Shown piece by piece: positions 38,070 through 50,055 of a stretch of 64,000 nt of DNA. The translations under genes were made by a program, and so were the position numbers. The stretch's first letter is position 1; each line of letters begins with the position of its first letter. The notes below the pieces were generated by a model that ran no database searches, was not told where the DNA came from, and was given only the letters and a program-made list of their open reading frames with translations. The DNA comes from Lichtheimia corymbifera B2541 (lineage: Eukaryota > Mucoromycota > Mucoromycetes > Mucorales > Lichtheimiaceae), in contig JNEU01000846.1 of the NCBI GenBank assembly GCA_000697475.1, positions 1 to 64,000 on the forward strand, read 5' to 3'.

Positions 38070-39200
38070 ATGTCAACAGCCGAAGAAAGTGGCAATGACC
38101 ATGGCAGTAAGCGATATTATTTATGTCTCAACCCTCTTGACTCTTAACACTTTTGCTTTATAGTACCTATGGATCTCCTCATGTTTAAGTTACCAGAAGA
38201 TCAGTTGCCAGGATCAGATAGATTAAGCAAGGCAATCCTGAAATCAGCTGCCGTCGTTGATCTTGTCGCGTCACATATATTGGATGTTCCAAAAGGCACC
38301 TACACCACCGCAAGCAGCGAATGGCAGGACGGTTGCAGTGGCGATACTCTGTACATCCCTCGCCTTGCCATCCAACGATCACTTCCTCCTATTCTGATAG
38401 AGGTGCAATTGGTTGTCAATGAGACTTTCATGCAAAGATTACTCCGCTATTGTCAAAACGTACTACAACTCTACAATTCTTACCCGATCGTGGTTGTGTT
38501 CTGCCCCGGAAAACTTTCTCCTACGACGTTGCTCAGGAAATTCACACCAATCGACACGAATCCATGGATGTTTTCACTCATTTGCTGCGACTTCTGGGCG
38601 AAGTCATGTTACATTGTGTCAGAAACAACTTTATCAAACCATGAGATGGATGTCAATGCCTCGCCCTTTCAAGCATTAGCAGCATTCTTGATTGAGCAAT
38701 CACCAACTATATTCAACCATTCGTGTCCTGAACACCCTGTTATACAAATGCTGTATTCTCTCGCTAAGGATTGTATCAGATCGGATAACGAAGAACTTCA
38801 CAAGGCGACTGATATTATCGACGTCATATGCTCAAACAATGAAAAAATGCTCCACAAGTTACAAAGTTCTCTCAGCAATGTTCCCCCAGATACATCGAAA
38901 GCAAAAAGGATCGTATCGCATGCCATAGAATTCAACAAGTCGACGAAACGGAAGTATCTGGAGTTGGATGACTCTGACTATTCGCTTGAATCTCTTCCCG
39001 ACTGTAACGTGGATAATCAAAGGAACAACAACGACCAGCAAGACGATTTACAGTTCATAATACAATACAGAGAGAATCGACAAGGACGAATGAGGTGGAA
39101 GCAATGTTTAGAGTTGGCCCACAAAGCGAACCGTTGTCAAGGAATTACCACTGTTTCAGGTATCCGCTCATTTTATTACCGTGCATCAAAGACCCATTGA
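38070..39200 (+). CDS. Orphan protein with a possible PD-(D/E)XK-like core
   Basis: Two exons (38,070-38,106 and 38,164-39,200) join in frame to 357 residues; the start reads MSTAEESGNDHG. No family is recognised with certainty. Three segments look like a degenerate PD-(D/E)XK nuclease core: an acidic residue after a helix (SAAVVDLVASHILDV), then PPILIEVQLVVNETFMQRL with the pattern E-x-Q, and a following helix-strand (CQNVLQLYNSYPIVVVFC). This is the arrangement of Rpn/PDDEXK_2-type proteins, and I recall similar orphan proteins as common in Mucoromycota. The C-terminal third is charged and probably disordered, ending in a basic stretch. The minisatellite stops about 35 bp before the ATG, so it lies in the promoter or 5' UTR. 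Nuclease activity is inference only. Confidence 0.6.
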
Positions 39201-39649
39201 TTTCATCCGATACTTCCCATCTTCATTCCATTCCTTTTATACCTATATGTAAATATCTTAATGATTACCATCTTCATTCCATTCCTTTTGTACCTAAATG
39301 CAAATATCTTAACGATTAAACCATTTTCCGTTTTACTTTGAAATGCCAAAAAGTGATAGCATGTATTGAAACGGTAGTCGAACACCATATCTAGCGATGC
39401 GAAAGGGAAGTTGGTTCTACTGTAAAATGGTTCTCCATTGCATAAATAAGCATCAGAAGGCCTTTGTACTTTTATTGTTCGCTTGATAGATCGATTTCTC
39501 AAGAAACATGGCATGATCACTGAATGTCAGCAAGCCAAGTAATAGCGTGTCAAAGCGGGGTGTCTTCCGATCTTCTCCAAATAGCAAATGTTTTTTTATC
39601 CGAGAACATCTTATTATAATATCCATATATTACTTCTACATGAATCTAG
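39201..39649. repeat. Intergenic with a 51-bp direct repeat
   Basis: Two near-identical copies begin at 39,218 and 39,269 (CATCTTCATTCCATTCCTTT, then TACCTAxATGxAAATATCTTAA). They lie in the probable 3' UTR of the preceding orphan gene. The rest of the gap shows no gene. Confidence 0.75.
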
Positions 39650-41985
39650 CTAATCATCCCAATCACTCTCATCGCTACTTGTATCCGAATCGTCTGACTG
39701 AATAGCCTTCTTGCGATCTTGCAAAGCAGCAATCAAACTCATGGTCAAATCATTACCACCACTTGCAGCTTCAGCAGCACCGGCACCAGCACCGGCACCA
39801 GCAGCTGATGAAGGTGAACTGAAAGGAGTGCTTCGATCATTACGTAATTCCCTGGGAGTGGACTTGAGTGAAGATACACCACCTGCACCACGAATAGCAT
39901 CCAATAACGCAGAACGACCATCACTACTGCCATTAGGAGATGGTTTTTGAGGAGAAGGTGCTGTCATGCTTGGGCTTGATGCTTGAGTTGCTGGTGGTGG
40001 AGGAGGTGGTGGAGGTGGTGGAACGCCTACTGTTGATGTCTGAGGAGGAGGTGGAGGTGGAGGTGGAGGTGGAATACCTGCTGTTGTTTGAGGTGGTGGT
40101 GGAGGTGGTGGAGGTGGAGGTATACCATCTGCTGAAGAAACTGCTGGTGGAGGTGGAGGTGGTGGTGGTGGTGGAACTGATGTTGAAGGACGTGGAGCAC
40201 TTGGAACCGGTGGTGGAGCTGTAGAAGGTAATGGTGGAGGTCCTCTTTTATCACGTGATGGTAATGGTGGTGGAGGTGGTGGTACTGGTCGTTTGGTAGA
40301 TGGCAATGGAGGTACAGGGGGTGGAGGTGCACGTGTTGGTGGAGGTGGAGGTGGAGGTACAGCTTGATGTTGATGTTGTTGTTCATTTTCTTGCTCTTCT
40401 TCAGATTCGGATTCCTCTTCATCACTTGATTGAGTAGCAAAAGCTGATTTGTGATAGAATGCATCATCATCATTTGCAGTAGGTTGCTGCTGCTCCTGTT
40501 GTTGTGGTGGTGGCATCATATTGAGATATGGATTGTTTGATTTACGTGTAGATTGTGCAACAGGTGGTACCACGGGTGGAGTAGGTGCAATACGTTCAGG
40601 TGATGTTGGCTCTGAAGAAGAAGGAGGAGGAGGTGGAGGCAATGCCGATGTTGGTCGTGCAGGTGTTTGTGGTGTTGCAATAGGAGCCGTTGCTATGGAA
40701 GGCGGTGTTGGTGTTGAACGTACAGGAGGTGGAGGTGCTGGTATCGATGCTCGAGATGATACATGACGTGTTGGTGGTGGAGGTGGTGGTGAACTTGTAT
40801 TTATCTGAGATACAGGACGTGGTGGTGGTGGAGGTGGAGGTGGAGCTGCACGTCTTGATGGAGGTGGTGGAGGTGGTGGACGACGACCTATGATTATAAT
40901 ATAAAGTTAAGCATAAAAAGTTCCCTTATTATATATAAAATACTTACCACCAACAGGAGGTGGTGGAGGTGCAGCTCTACGAGAAGGTGGTGGTGGAGGT
41001 GGTGGACGTGATTTTCTTGCTGGAGGTGGAGGTGGACCACCTCTTTGATTGACAAAGTCCTTGATAAAGTCTTTGTTTTGATGGATTTCTTCTGCCGAGA
41101 TACCGAGATCACGTAGCTTGTCGAATAAACCATCCCACTCTGGATCCGTATTTTGTACGCTGAAACCCTTTTCAGGAGTGTATCCAATATGACCCAAATG
41201 TCTGTGCATTCCATTGTTTGTCAGCCAATGTTACACACGCACTCACAATAATATACCCTTTACCTAAACTCTGCAGGCAATCCAATCTGTGTCTTGTCAA
41301 TCTTGCCCTTTTTCCCATTCTCTATATCGAATTATCAATACCAAATCCATCGTATACAAAATCATCCATCGTTATACCTTTCTTTTTCTTTGATGGTTTC
41401 TTTTTGGTAGGTGCAACTGGTTCTCGGCCCATTACTTTGGTATAAAAGACGTTGGCATCGGTTGTATCGGCAAATGAGAGACCCATCATGTATTCCTATA
41501 TTCATGCAGTCCATTAGACATTGTCATCCCTTGATATATGTGTTACGTACATCCCCAGCAAAGGTGAAAAAGAAAGGTGTTGCCATCTCCAATTCGAAAC
41601 CATCGTACAACTCCTGCTCCCATAGTATATCTCGAGGATGCTACACAAACACAAACAACCCATATAAGACTCAGTATCTCAACGTGGTGTGCTCTTGCCG
41701 AGATGACCACCGTACCAGTAGATCCACAATCTTGAAATAAAGAGACTTTTTCTTTTTATCCTTGAGGAAAACAACAGCACCCCAAATGTTTGAATAGGCC
41801 CACTTGTTCGGATTCGGATATGCTACGTAGAGGCGCGCTACAGTAGCGGCATAGATTTTCTAATGGAGTCCACATTTGAGCTCAAGGCATTCCAATGACG
41901 ATGGAAAGAAAGCACGTACTGAGTTAGGCAAAGCTCGCCTGACTTTGTTCTTGTCTTCGGCTGTCGCAAGTGCTTTCGATGGCAT
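39650..41985 (-). CDS. LAS17: WASP/Las17 actin nucleation-promoting factor
   Basis: This activates the Arp2/3 complex at endocytic patches. The start MPSKALATAEDKNKVRRALP at 41,985 begins a WH1/EVH1 domain: ARLYVAYPNPNKWAYSNIWG, FFKIVDLLHPRDILWEQELY, then FFTFAGDEYMMGLSFAD. A CRIB/GBD-like segment follows (GLPAEFRHLGHIGYTPEKGF, then a helix and DFVNQRGG), which in animal WASP binds Cdc42 and autoinhibits the protein. A very long proline-rich region interrupted by acidic Ser/Glu runs comes next. The C-terminus has a WH2 motif (RSALLDAIRGAGGVSSLKS), a central helix (LTMSLIAALQDRKKAIQ) and an acidic end SDESDWDD with the expected Trp. It has several short introns, the last at about 40,888-40,946. 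Estimated length is about 640 residues. Identification is secure. Confidence 0.93.
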
Positions 41986-42376
41986 TGAACAGTCGTTGGC
42001 GTTGTCGTCAAGTAGTTGAAAGCGGGGGAAGACCACGAGCAGCAATAAAGTACAACTCGGCTATTTGAATCTCCCCCGAGCTAACTGGCCCCACTCGTCA
42101 TCATCACAAATCCGGTCCCTCAGCACATGCTGCCATTTCTCGGCACAAGCTGTCTCCCATTGTTTCAAGGAGCTTTATAGTAATGCATCAAAAAGTCTAC
42201 TAGAATCCTATCTCTTTCATAGATCCCCAGTTTGCTTGACCCAAATACATAATAAACCATCTCTTATATGCTCGATATCAAGTTTTGTGCGTCCGACGTA
42301 AATAACATTATACACAGAAAATAGTAAGAGTCTCTATACGAGAATAAAATCAAGGCTAATAAAGTAATGTAATTGA
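41986..42376. other. Intergenic between WASP and myosin II genes
   Basis: This 390-bp gap contains the upstream region of the WASP gene and the 3' flank of the myosin gene. No gene is seen. Confidence 0.4.
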
Positions 42377-45300
42377 TCATGATAATGCAAACTTGGTAAC
42401 CATCTCCTCGAGTCTATACGTAAGATGATTTAGTTTTGCTGAGCTACACATTCAATGAGAATATTCGTTACCTGTTGGAGCGTGCTTTTGCTTCAGATGC
42501 TTCTGCTTTTAATGCAAGTGCTAAATCTTTCCAGTTTGCTTGGAGAGAATCATTGTTTGACTGCATCTGCTGGATCTGTTCCTCGAGCTCTTGTCCTCTT
42601 CGTTTGCTTTCTTCGAGCTGTGAGCTGGTTTCCTTGAGCTGTTCATTCGCTTGATCACGTTCCTCTTGTAGTTGGTTGCATTCTGTCTCCTTTTCCTTCA
42701 AACATTGGTTGGCTTGATCCCGTTCCTACATAGGGGTCATATATAAGTATGCATGCATCCATACATACATAAACCATCCCACAACACTCACCGCTTGCAA
42801 TTGAGCAATTTCCTGCTTGAGTCGTTCAATGGTAGCATCATGTTCACGAGCGGTATCATTCTCGAGATATTCAACACGTGCTGACAAGGTCTCATTTGTG
42901 CTGCGTAATGACTGACATTGCTTGGCAAGCGACTCGTTATCATCATTGCATTCACGGATATCCTTGTGTAGACGCATAATCATGGCGGCCTGCGCCTCAT
43001 TTTCTTGTTGACTCGATTCCAATGCTTGATTCATGGCATCCATACGCTCTTCAGCACCTGCGAGCTTATCGAGCAATGCTTGTTTGCTTTCCTTGAATTC
43101 TTGCTCCATCCCTTGAGTGCGATCAGCATGCTCGGTTTGTTGTTGTGTTATCTGCTGCTGTAATTGCTCGATACGCGCTTGCTGCTCATCCAGTTGTGCC
43201 TTTTGCTGTGTGATTTTTTGATCTCGTTCACGAATTTGCGTCTCAGTCCGATAAGCAGCACCCACGGATCGTAATTTGGAATACAACTTCCACCATGGCC
43301 ATTCACGTAAGGTCACATAAATCCTTGCGTTACGTTGCATCACCTTGATGGCTTCGGTTTGACGTGCTTTGCGTGTGATGCGTTGCCTGGCAATATATCT
43401 TCGGCACATGGCTTGGAAATTGGTCATATAATTGGATACGTAGCGATCTCGAATCTCTTCCAACTCGGCAAGCTATTAAAAGTACGTGTGAATCACCATC
43501 ATCATCATACTAACACGCAGATAACGTACCACAGTCGCTTTGAAAAACACCTTGGAGGTACCAAGCCTATATCTTTCCGGGTCTACTTGCATGGCTTCCA
43601 ATAATGCTTGACAAGCTGCACGACCATAAGTGTGACCATCCATCTTCAAATTGGGACAAAGCAACTCGTAGCGTTTACGGAATTCATCAAAGGATAATCG
43701 ATTGGGGAAACCCTTGCGACAAATGCGGATACCTTCAAGCACACCATTGCAACGTAGCTGGTCAAGGACAAGTTTGGGTTGGATTTCACCACTCCGTTTG
43801 CGATTGTTGGGCAACATGCAGCGTACAAAGTGTGGGTGCGTCTCATCCAAGGTTCGCATCAATGATAATAGTTGTTGTTTGTGTCGTTGACCCCCAGTTT
43901 GGAATGATCCCGTGCCTTTGCGAAGTTTGAGTAGCGTGTCCTTTGTTGGGGTATCCAAGGATGTGGGTGTGCCAGGTATCATTTCATTATCAGTGAGGTA
44001 TTCATCAAACAAGGAAGCTACATGGGATACAGTGGATCGCGCCAAGAGTCGTGTAATGTCTTCATTGAGTGGGTCTTTGTTCTTATCAACCCAGCCATTG
44101 GTCGAATACTCAACGTTGCCTGCATAGTGCTTGACAACGAAACCTTCCTTGAATCGCATAGGCTTGTACTTTGTCGACCCATTGCTTTGCTGATCACTGC
44201 TGCCAGCCCATACTTCATTCAACTTTTCCAGGAACCGCTTATCGCTGCCTTTGGGTAATACGCATTCTTCTTCCAAACATGATAGAATACCACGAGGCTA
44301 CATAGCATAGAAATTAGTGATCCTGCTTAGGTATATCAATGAGTATGCTTATTACCTTGGACTTCTCGATAAGATCAATCGTTGGTTGCAAATCCAACCC
44401 AAAGTCAATATAGCTCCATTCGATCTTTTGCTTTTTGTATTCTTGTTGTTCGAGTTCAAACATGCTGTGATTAAAAAACTGCTGTAGCTTTTCATTGGTG
44501 TAATTGATGCATAATTGTTCAAAGCTGTTGATCTATATATTATCCTTTCGTCAGTCATCGTTTTCTCGTTCCGAAATAGCATTGTACGTACCTCAAAGAT
44601 TTCAAATCCTGCAATATCCAAGACACCAATGAACCGAGTCTTTTGTGAGCTCTTGTTTCCATCCAATGCTTGATTAACACGTTCGACCAGGCTGGCAAAG
44701 TTGCGCTCGTACAATGCTTTGGCAATAGCATCCAGACTAGCACACACTTGTGTATAAGATTTGGCTTGTGTCACCCAATCACGACCCGCCTTGATCCGTG
44801 GCATCAACAAACTGCTCTTGAACTCATTCGATGGAATGCCCAAAAGATCGCACACACGCTCAATGGATTTCAAGTCGCGCACATCAGCTCGATCACCACG
44901 AGAGTCTGGAGTCACATTAATATTGCCCAAATGCAAAACAGCTGCCACAATCCGTAAAAAGTTGTGCACCTCCTCTTTGGAAAGACCCATGATTTCAAAT
45001 GCATTCTATTCACCAGATGATGTTAGTATATAAAAGTGAAGCTATATATCCATCCACTTGCCATAAGATTTTGAAATTCCACAGCGTCATCCACTCCTTC
45101 GATAGTAAACTTGGATCGCTTGGTAAAGTTGAAATCGGCAGGCTGAGTAAGCCATAGTTGATCTATTGCAAATGCGTGTGTGAGTAAAATAGTGATCATT
45201 GCATGTTTATGTTACATACCCTTAAGCTCCTGGTCAGCACTGAGTAGTTGATAAAAGATGTGGTAGTTACGCTCCTTGATCGATTGTTGATGGACACGGG

Positions 45301-46390
45301 ACTTCTCCAAAAGGTACCATTCAATGTTGGCTCCAGAGATTTGTGCTCGTGTATTGAATTTGATGCGGATGAATTTGCCCTACAACCTCCATGGGTTAGC
45401 CTTTTTTCCTCTCCAGTTTCCTTTTCTCATATACTTACAAAACGTGATGAATTGTTGTTACGGATGGTTTGTGCATTACCAAAGGCTTCCAGGATGGGAT
45501 TGGCTTGAAGGATTTGTTGAGCCAATTGTGTTGCTTGGTTGGATTTGACACTGTTGGCCACAGCAGCCAAATATTGAATCACGATCTTTGTGTTTTCAGT
45601 TTTGCCTGCACCCGATTCACCGCTAATGGATAACACGTCAGCATCAAAAAGAACTAGTGACGACAAAATATGTACACATACGTGATAAGAATGGATTGGT
45701 CTTCATGATCTTGAACCATGTCATGGTATGCTTGATCAGCAACAGCATAAATGTGTGGTGATAGTTCGCCCCGTCGACGGCCCTTGTAAGACTGAATATA
45801 TTCTTGGGAATAGATGCCAAGTTTGCGATAAGGATTGACCGCCACCAAAAACAAGCCAGAATAAGTCTATGATTGTATTTGGTTAGCTACACATGGCATG
45901 AGCTAATAAATGAGGATGCTACTTGCATAAATTTCCCCCGCATGATAACGCAGCGTCAGGTTGTGAATCACCGATGGTTCATTGAGATGAGTCAACTCGG
46001 CCATGTCTTCCACTCGATCGAACTTTGGTGGGTTCATTGCATACACCTTATCACTAGGAACCAAGCATGACTAGAATCACGACATCAATATAACATCTTT
46101 CTCTCGTTTTCTCTCTCTTCCGATGTATTATTTACCATGCCATTCTCAAGTTCCACTTCAACCTTGCTGCCATTTTCATTCAAGACATGTGCTCGGATAT
46201 AAGCATACTCTTCATCTTGGACCCATACCCATCGTTTTTCACTGAAGCGAGCTTGGTTGACGGCATCCTGCACATGGTCAATTCGATGTGGTACAAAGAC
46301 TTTGGTGCCATGGCTGTGAATAAAGGAACCACCCATGGGTGTTTGGCTGTTACGACGTGGTGGTGGTGATGGGGTATGTGTGATCATCAT
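42377..46390 (-). CDS. Class II myosin heavy chain with a short tail
   Basis: This is an actin-based motor; class II myosins drive cytokinetic ring and septum formation in fungi. The start is near 46,390 ([14 protein letters not shown]; an alternative ATG lies 3 nt on). An SH3-like N-terminal subdomain ([18 protein letters not shown]) and the motor follow: [12 protein letters not shown]-loop [43 protein letters not shown], then [19 protein letters not shown] and [20 protein letters not shown]. One IQ motif region and [12 protein letters not shown], the PWW hallmark of class II, come next. The coiled-coil tail then ends after about 280 residues at [10 protein letters not shown], via a last small exon at 42,377-42,430. 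Typical class II tails approach 1,000 residues, so this one is strongly shortened. Class by motif is confident; exact role is inferred. Confidence 0.88.
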
Positions 46391-46608
46391 GTAATAGAAT
46401 AATAGTAAAAGGTAGTAGTGGGTGAAAAAAGTGTGAAAGAAAGGGATGTGAAGAACAACGTACAAAGAGGAAGAGGATCGGCTTCTTTTTTGGGAAGGGA
46501 TGATTTGCCTTTGTTTTTGAAAACAACCTAGAATGGTAATAGTTGCATTCTTTGCTTTATATCAGCCTGATCTGTGTGTATATGCGGAGAATGTCGATGA
46601 TGTGTATT

Positions 46609-49600
46609 TTATTGTCCAAGCTGTGATTGTAACTGATCCACTCGTTCTGCCAAAGAGGCTACTAACTGCTCCAACTGTGCTCGTTTCTCACGCTCTTCTT
46701 CCAATTGTCGCTCCAAGTCTTTACGTGTCTTTTCAATCTCATTCTTGGTAAAGTTCTTCATCTTGGTCTCCAATACCTCGTTACCCCCACTGGATGGTAC
46801 ATTAAAGCGAGATGCAATGTTACGCACACCTGTGGGTCGTGGTGGTTCTTCACCGCCCTTATCAGTAGACTCGTGAGCAGGTGCAGGCTCAAACATGCGA
46901 CGTTGAACAGGCTTGAGATTCTTAAGTTCAGGCGCAGCACCACCAGCAAAAGGTGTCGGAAACTTTGCAAAGATGGGTTTGACTGGTTTGGCAGGTGGGG
47001 ATGGTGCCTCTTTTTTAGGTTGCTCTTCTTCAACAGGTTCCTACGACAAATCGATTAATTATGGTTTCCCACCTCCATTACGTTATTCCTCTTTTACCTC
47101 AGCAAGTTGTTGTTGAAGCATCTCCATTTGACTGGGCTCCTCCTTACGAGTCTCTGGTGCACGTCGTGTTCTACCAGGACGAGCACGTGAGGGTGCTGTC
47201 AACTTGGGTCCAGTGGGTTGCATATCAAATCCTTTCTTTTCTTCTTCCTCATGTTCCTTAGCCTTGGGTGATTCAGCTTGCTCTTCAGTAGTCTCAACTT
47301 GTTTCTTTTCTTCCACTGATTCTTCCTTGGGCGATTCAGCTGCTGTTTCTGGTTTCTCTTCTTCAACAGGCTTCTCACCCTCAGGCTTGGTTTCCTCCTC
47401 AACGGGTTCGTCCTTGGGTGTCTCATCCACTGCTTCAGGCTTGGGTGACTCTTCCTTTGATGCAGGTGTAGGTGGAGGTGCTTCATCCTTTGGCTCTTCT
47501 TCCACAGGCGATGATGGCTTTTCTTCTTCGACCTCTTCAGGAATGGATGGCGATTCTTTTTGTTCTTGTGCAGGAGATGATGATTGCTGGGCGGGTGAAG
47601 AAACATCACTGCTCGATGAAGGACGTCGTTCAGGTGCAGGAGGTGGTGTAGCGGTGCTTGATGGTCTTCTAGGAATGGATGGTGGTGCAGCAGCAGCAGC
47701 AGCAGCATCCGAAGTAATACTAGAAGGACGAGATGGGATAGAGGGTGATGGTGCAGCTTCGACATTGCCACTGGAAGGTCGTTCAGGAATAGATGGTGGA
47801 GTAGTAGTAGCATCAACATTGCCACTAGAAGGTCGTTCTGGAATAGCTGGTGATGTCACTGAAGAAGGCGAAGTAATGGATGTGGGTCGTTGAGGTACAG
47901 GAGGAGATGTTGGCTGCTTTTCATCCACCTTGGGCTCTTCTTGACTAACCGATGTAAGTTCATTCTATTAAGCAACATTAGTAGCTATATAAATCACCAA
48001 TAAACCATTATCCATACCTTTTCAGATTCTTCAGCGGGAGTAGCTGATGCAGGCTCACTAGTAGTTGGAGGAGATTGTTGGGTAGCAGCAGCAACAGCAG
48101 CGACATCATTCTCTTTATCGTTGGTAGTGGATGGTGTCTCTTCTTCAGGAATGGGTGCAGGTGAGTCGGTAGCAGAGGTAGTTTCATGTACAGATTCAGG
48201 TCTTCCAGTAGTTGATGCTGTTGAGGGAGGACGAGAAGATTTATCTGGCAATGGTGGTGCACGGACTGTAGTTCCAATCTTGGATGATGCCGAACTAAAT
48301 GAATGTTGTGATCCAGCTGATGTAACAGATTTACGAGTGCGAACAGGGGGTGGCGATGCCATGGTTTCCTCCTCAATCTCCTTGACAAAGTTGCTTGGGA
48401 ATACACCGGTATTGCCACGTTCAGTGGTACCCTTCCACCAACCATCATCCACTTCCTTGTCAATGATGCTCACATATTCACCACGCAAAAGACTGAGCTC
48501 ATCCTCATTCTCAGCATCATATGGATGAAGCACAATAGCCTTGCCAACTATAACAATCCATTATTAGATCCAATTTTAATCCTTTTCCCCATTCGCTCAT
48601 TTTACTTACTGTACTTCTTCTCTGGCACAGATTGGGCCTATAAGAAAAGAAGTTTAAGTATATCAAAGGTACCGAAGAAGGAATGTAGTTGACTTACAGG
48701 CTCAGGTACACTAGCCTTCTTTTCAGGCACTGGTGCAGGTGCAGGTGCAGGTGCAGCGGCAGTAGGGCTTGTGGTCTTCCAATAAAGAACAATTAGATTC
48801 CATGCAAATGAGGATATCGTCACTCACGCCTAATCCAATGCTTACCGATTCAGGCACAGGTGGTTTCTTTGCAGCACCCGTCTTTTTCAATGTAGGGAAT
48901 CCTCCAGCCAAAAGACTACCAATACCACCTTGCTTGACACCATATGCAGCGAGCTTGAATGCAGGCTTGTTTGCTATGAAACAAATTCCTTTAGTCTCCT
49001 CAAGTCGCATATACCCTCTTTAACTTACATTCAGCACCTTCTGCTGCAGCACCTTCAGTCTTCGCCACCGGAGCTGCATGAGCACCAAACTCAGGAGCAC
49101 CAGGCATATCGATTTCTTCAATGTACTGATAGTAAATGCATGGGTCAATACCATATCATCCTGTCGAATAAAAAGAAAGAAAAACGTACTTGACCAGGGA
49201 AACGACCTGAACGACCATTAAGTTCACCCTTGTACCAACCATCATCGAGACGTTCATACAAAGTGACAATGGCACCACGGTGTAGAGTCAATTCATCGGA
49301 CTCTTGCATAGCGTAATCCTCCATCACACGTGCCATACCAATAGGCTTGGCTATATAGAGCAAAGAACCACCATTTAGCATCACAGCCTCTCTATCCATT
49401 TCACCCCACAAACTTACCAGGAGGTGGTGCCTCAGTTTCATCAGATGCTTCTTTGGGTTGTTGTTCTTCTTCCTCGTCCTTTTTAACAGCTGTCTCCTCT
49501 TTTGCTGCATCGTCCTTTTCAACGCTGGTCGACTTTTCATCATCTTTGTTGGTTTCCTCTGCAGTATCTTGCTTGGGGTTCACAAACTATATGCAAGTTG

Positions 49601-49872
49601 TGTAAGAAAGGGCTGCCATTCCTCAAAACGTCTCTCTCTCATCACCTACGTTGCTTGGAAAGAAACCACTCGTGCCATCATCCTTTTTGCCAATCCACCA
49701 ATCGGGGTCAGAGCTGTCGGTCACTTGGATGATGTCTCCAGCGTCGAATTTCAGTTCATCGTCTCGTTGGGGTTCGTAAGCGTGATGCGCAACAACAGTT
49801 GTATGTGCTTTTTAAATAGTTTGAGTTATTGTCACGCTTTAATAAACACTCGGTTGAAGCATTACCGGTCAT
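46609..49872 (-). CDS. Adaptor protein with three SH3 domains and a C-terminal coiled coil
   Basis: This is a cytosolic scaffold. A tiny first exon (ATG at 49,872, three residues) is spliced to the first SH3: VVAHHAYEPQRDDELKFDAG and SDPDWWIGKKDDGTSGFFPS. The second SH3 reads MARVMEDYAMQESDELTLHR and LDDGWYKGELNGRSGRFPGQ. The third reads IVLHPYDAENEDELSLLRGE and DDGWWKGTTERGNTGVFPSN. Between the second and third lies a Gly/Leu segment (GIGSLLAGGFPTL). After them come Pro/Ser-rich repeats with IPERPSSGNV and IPxRPSS motifs, a long Glu/Pro/Lys region, basic RARPGRTRRAP, and a coiled coil ending LAERVDQLQSQLGQ. Three SH3 domains, then Pro-rich, then coiled coil is the layout of CIN85/CD2AP; yeast Sla1 is another three-SH3 comparison. 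Orthology to either is not shown. It is adjacent to WASP and myosin II on the same strand. Confidence 0.85.
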
Positions 49873-50055
49873 GAGGAAGGAGGAGTTGAAATGAGGGAGT
49901 TAAAAAGACGTGGCGAAAAGGAAAGAAGTATGTAATGGGTTCGTTTAGGAAAAAGAGAATGGACAAGTGCCACTTTTTATTGAGGGAGCAAATGCAAATC
50001 GACTTCACACGTGTAACATGGTCCTGTGTAACATTGACGAATTTCACACACAACA

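Noticed and set aside
36688..38095. Three minus-strand ORFs of about 420-460 codons
   Set aside because: They arise because the repeat modules contain no stop codon in any minus frame; the peptides are pure repeat translations.
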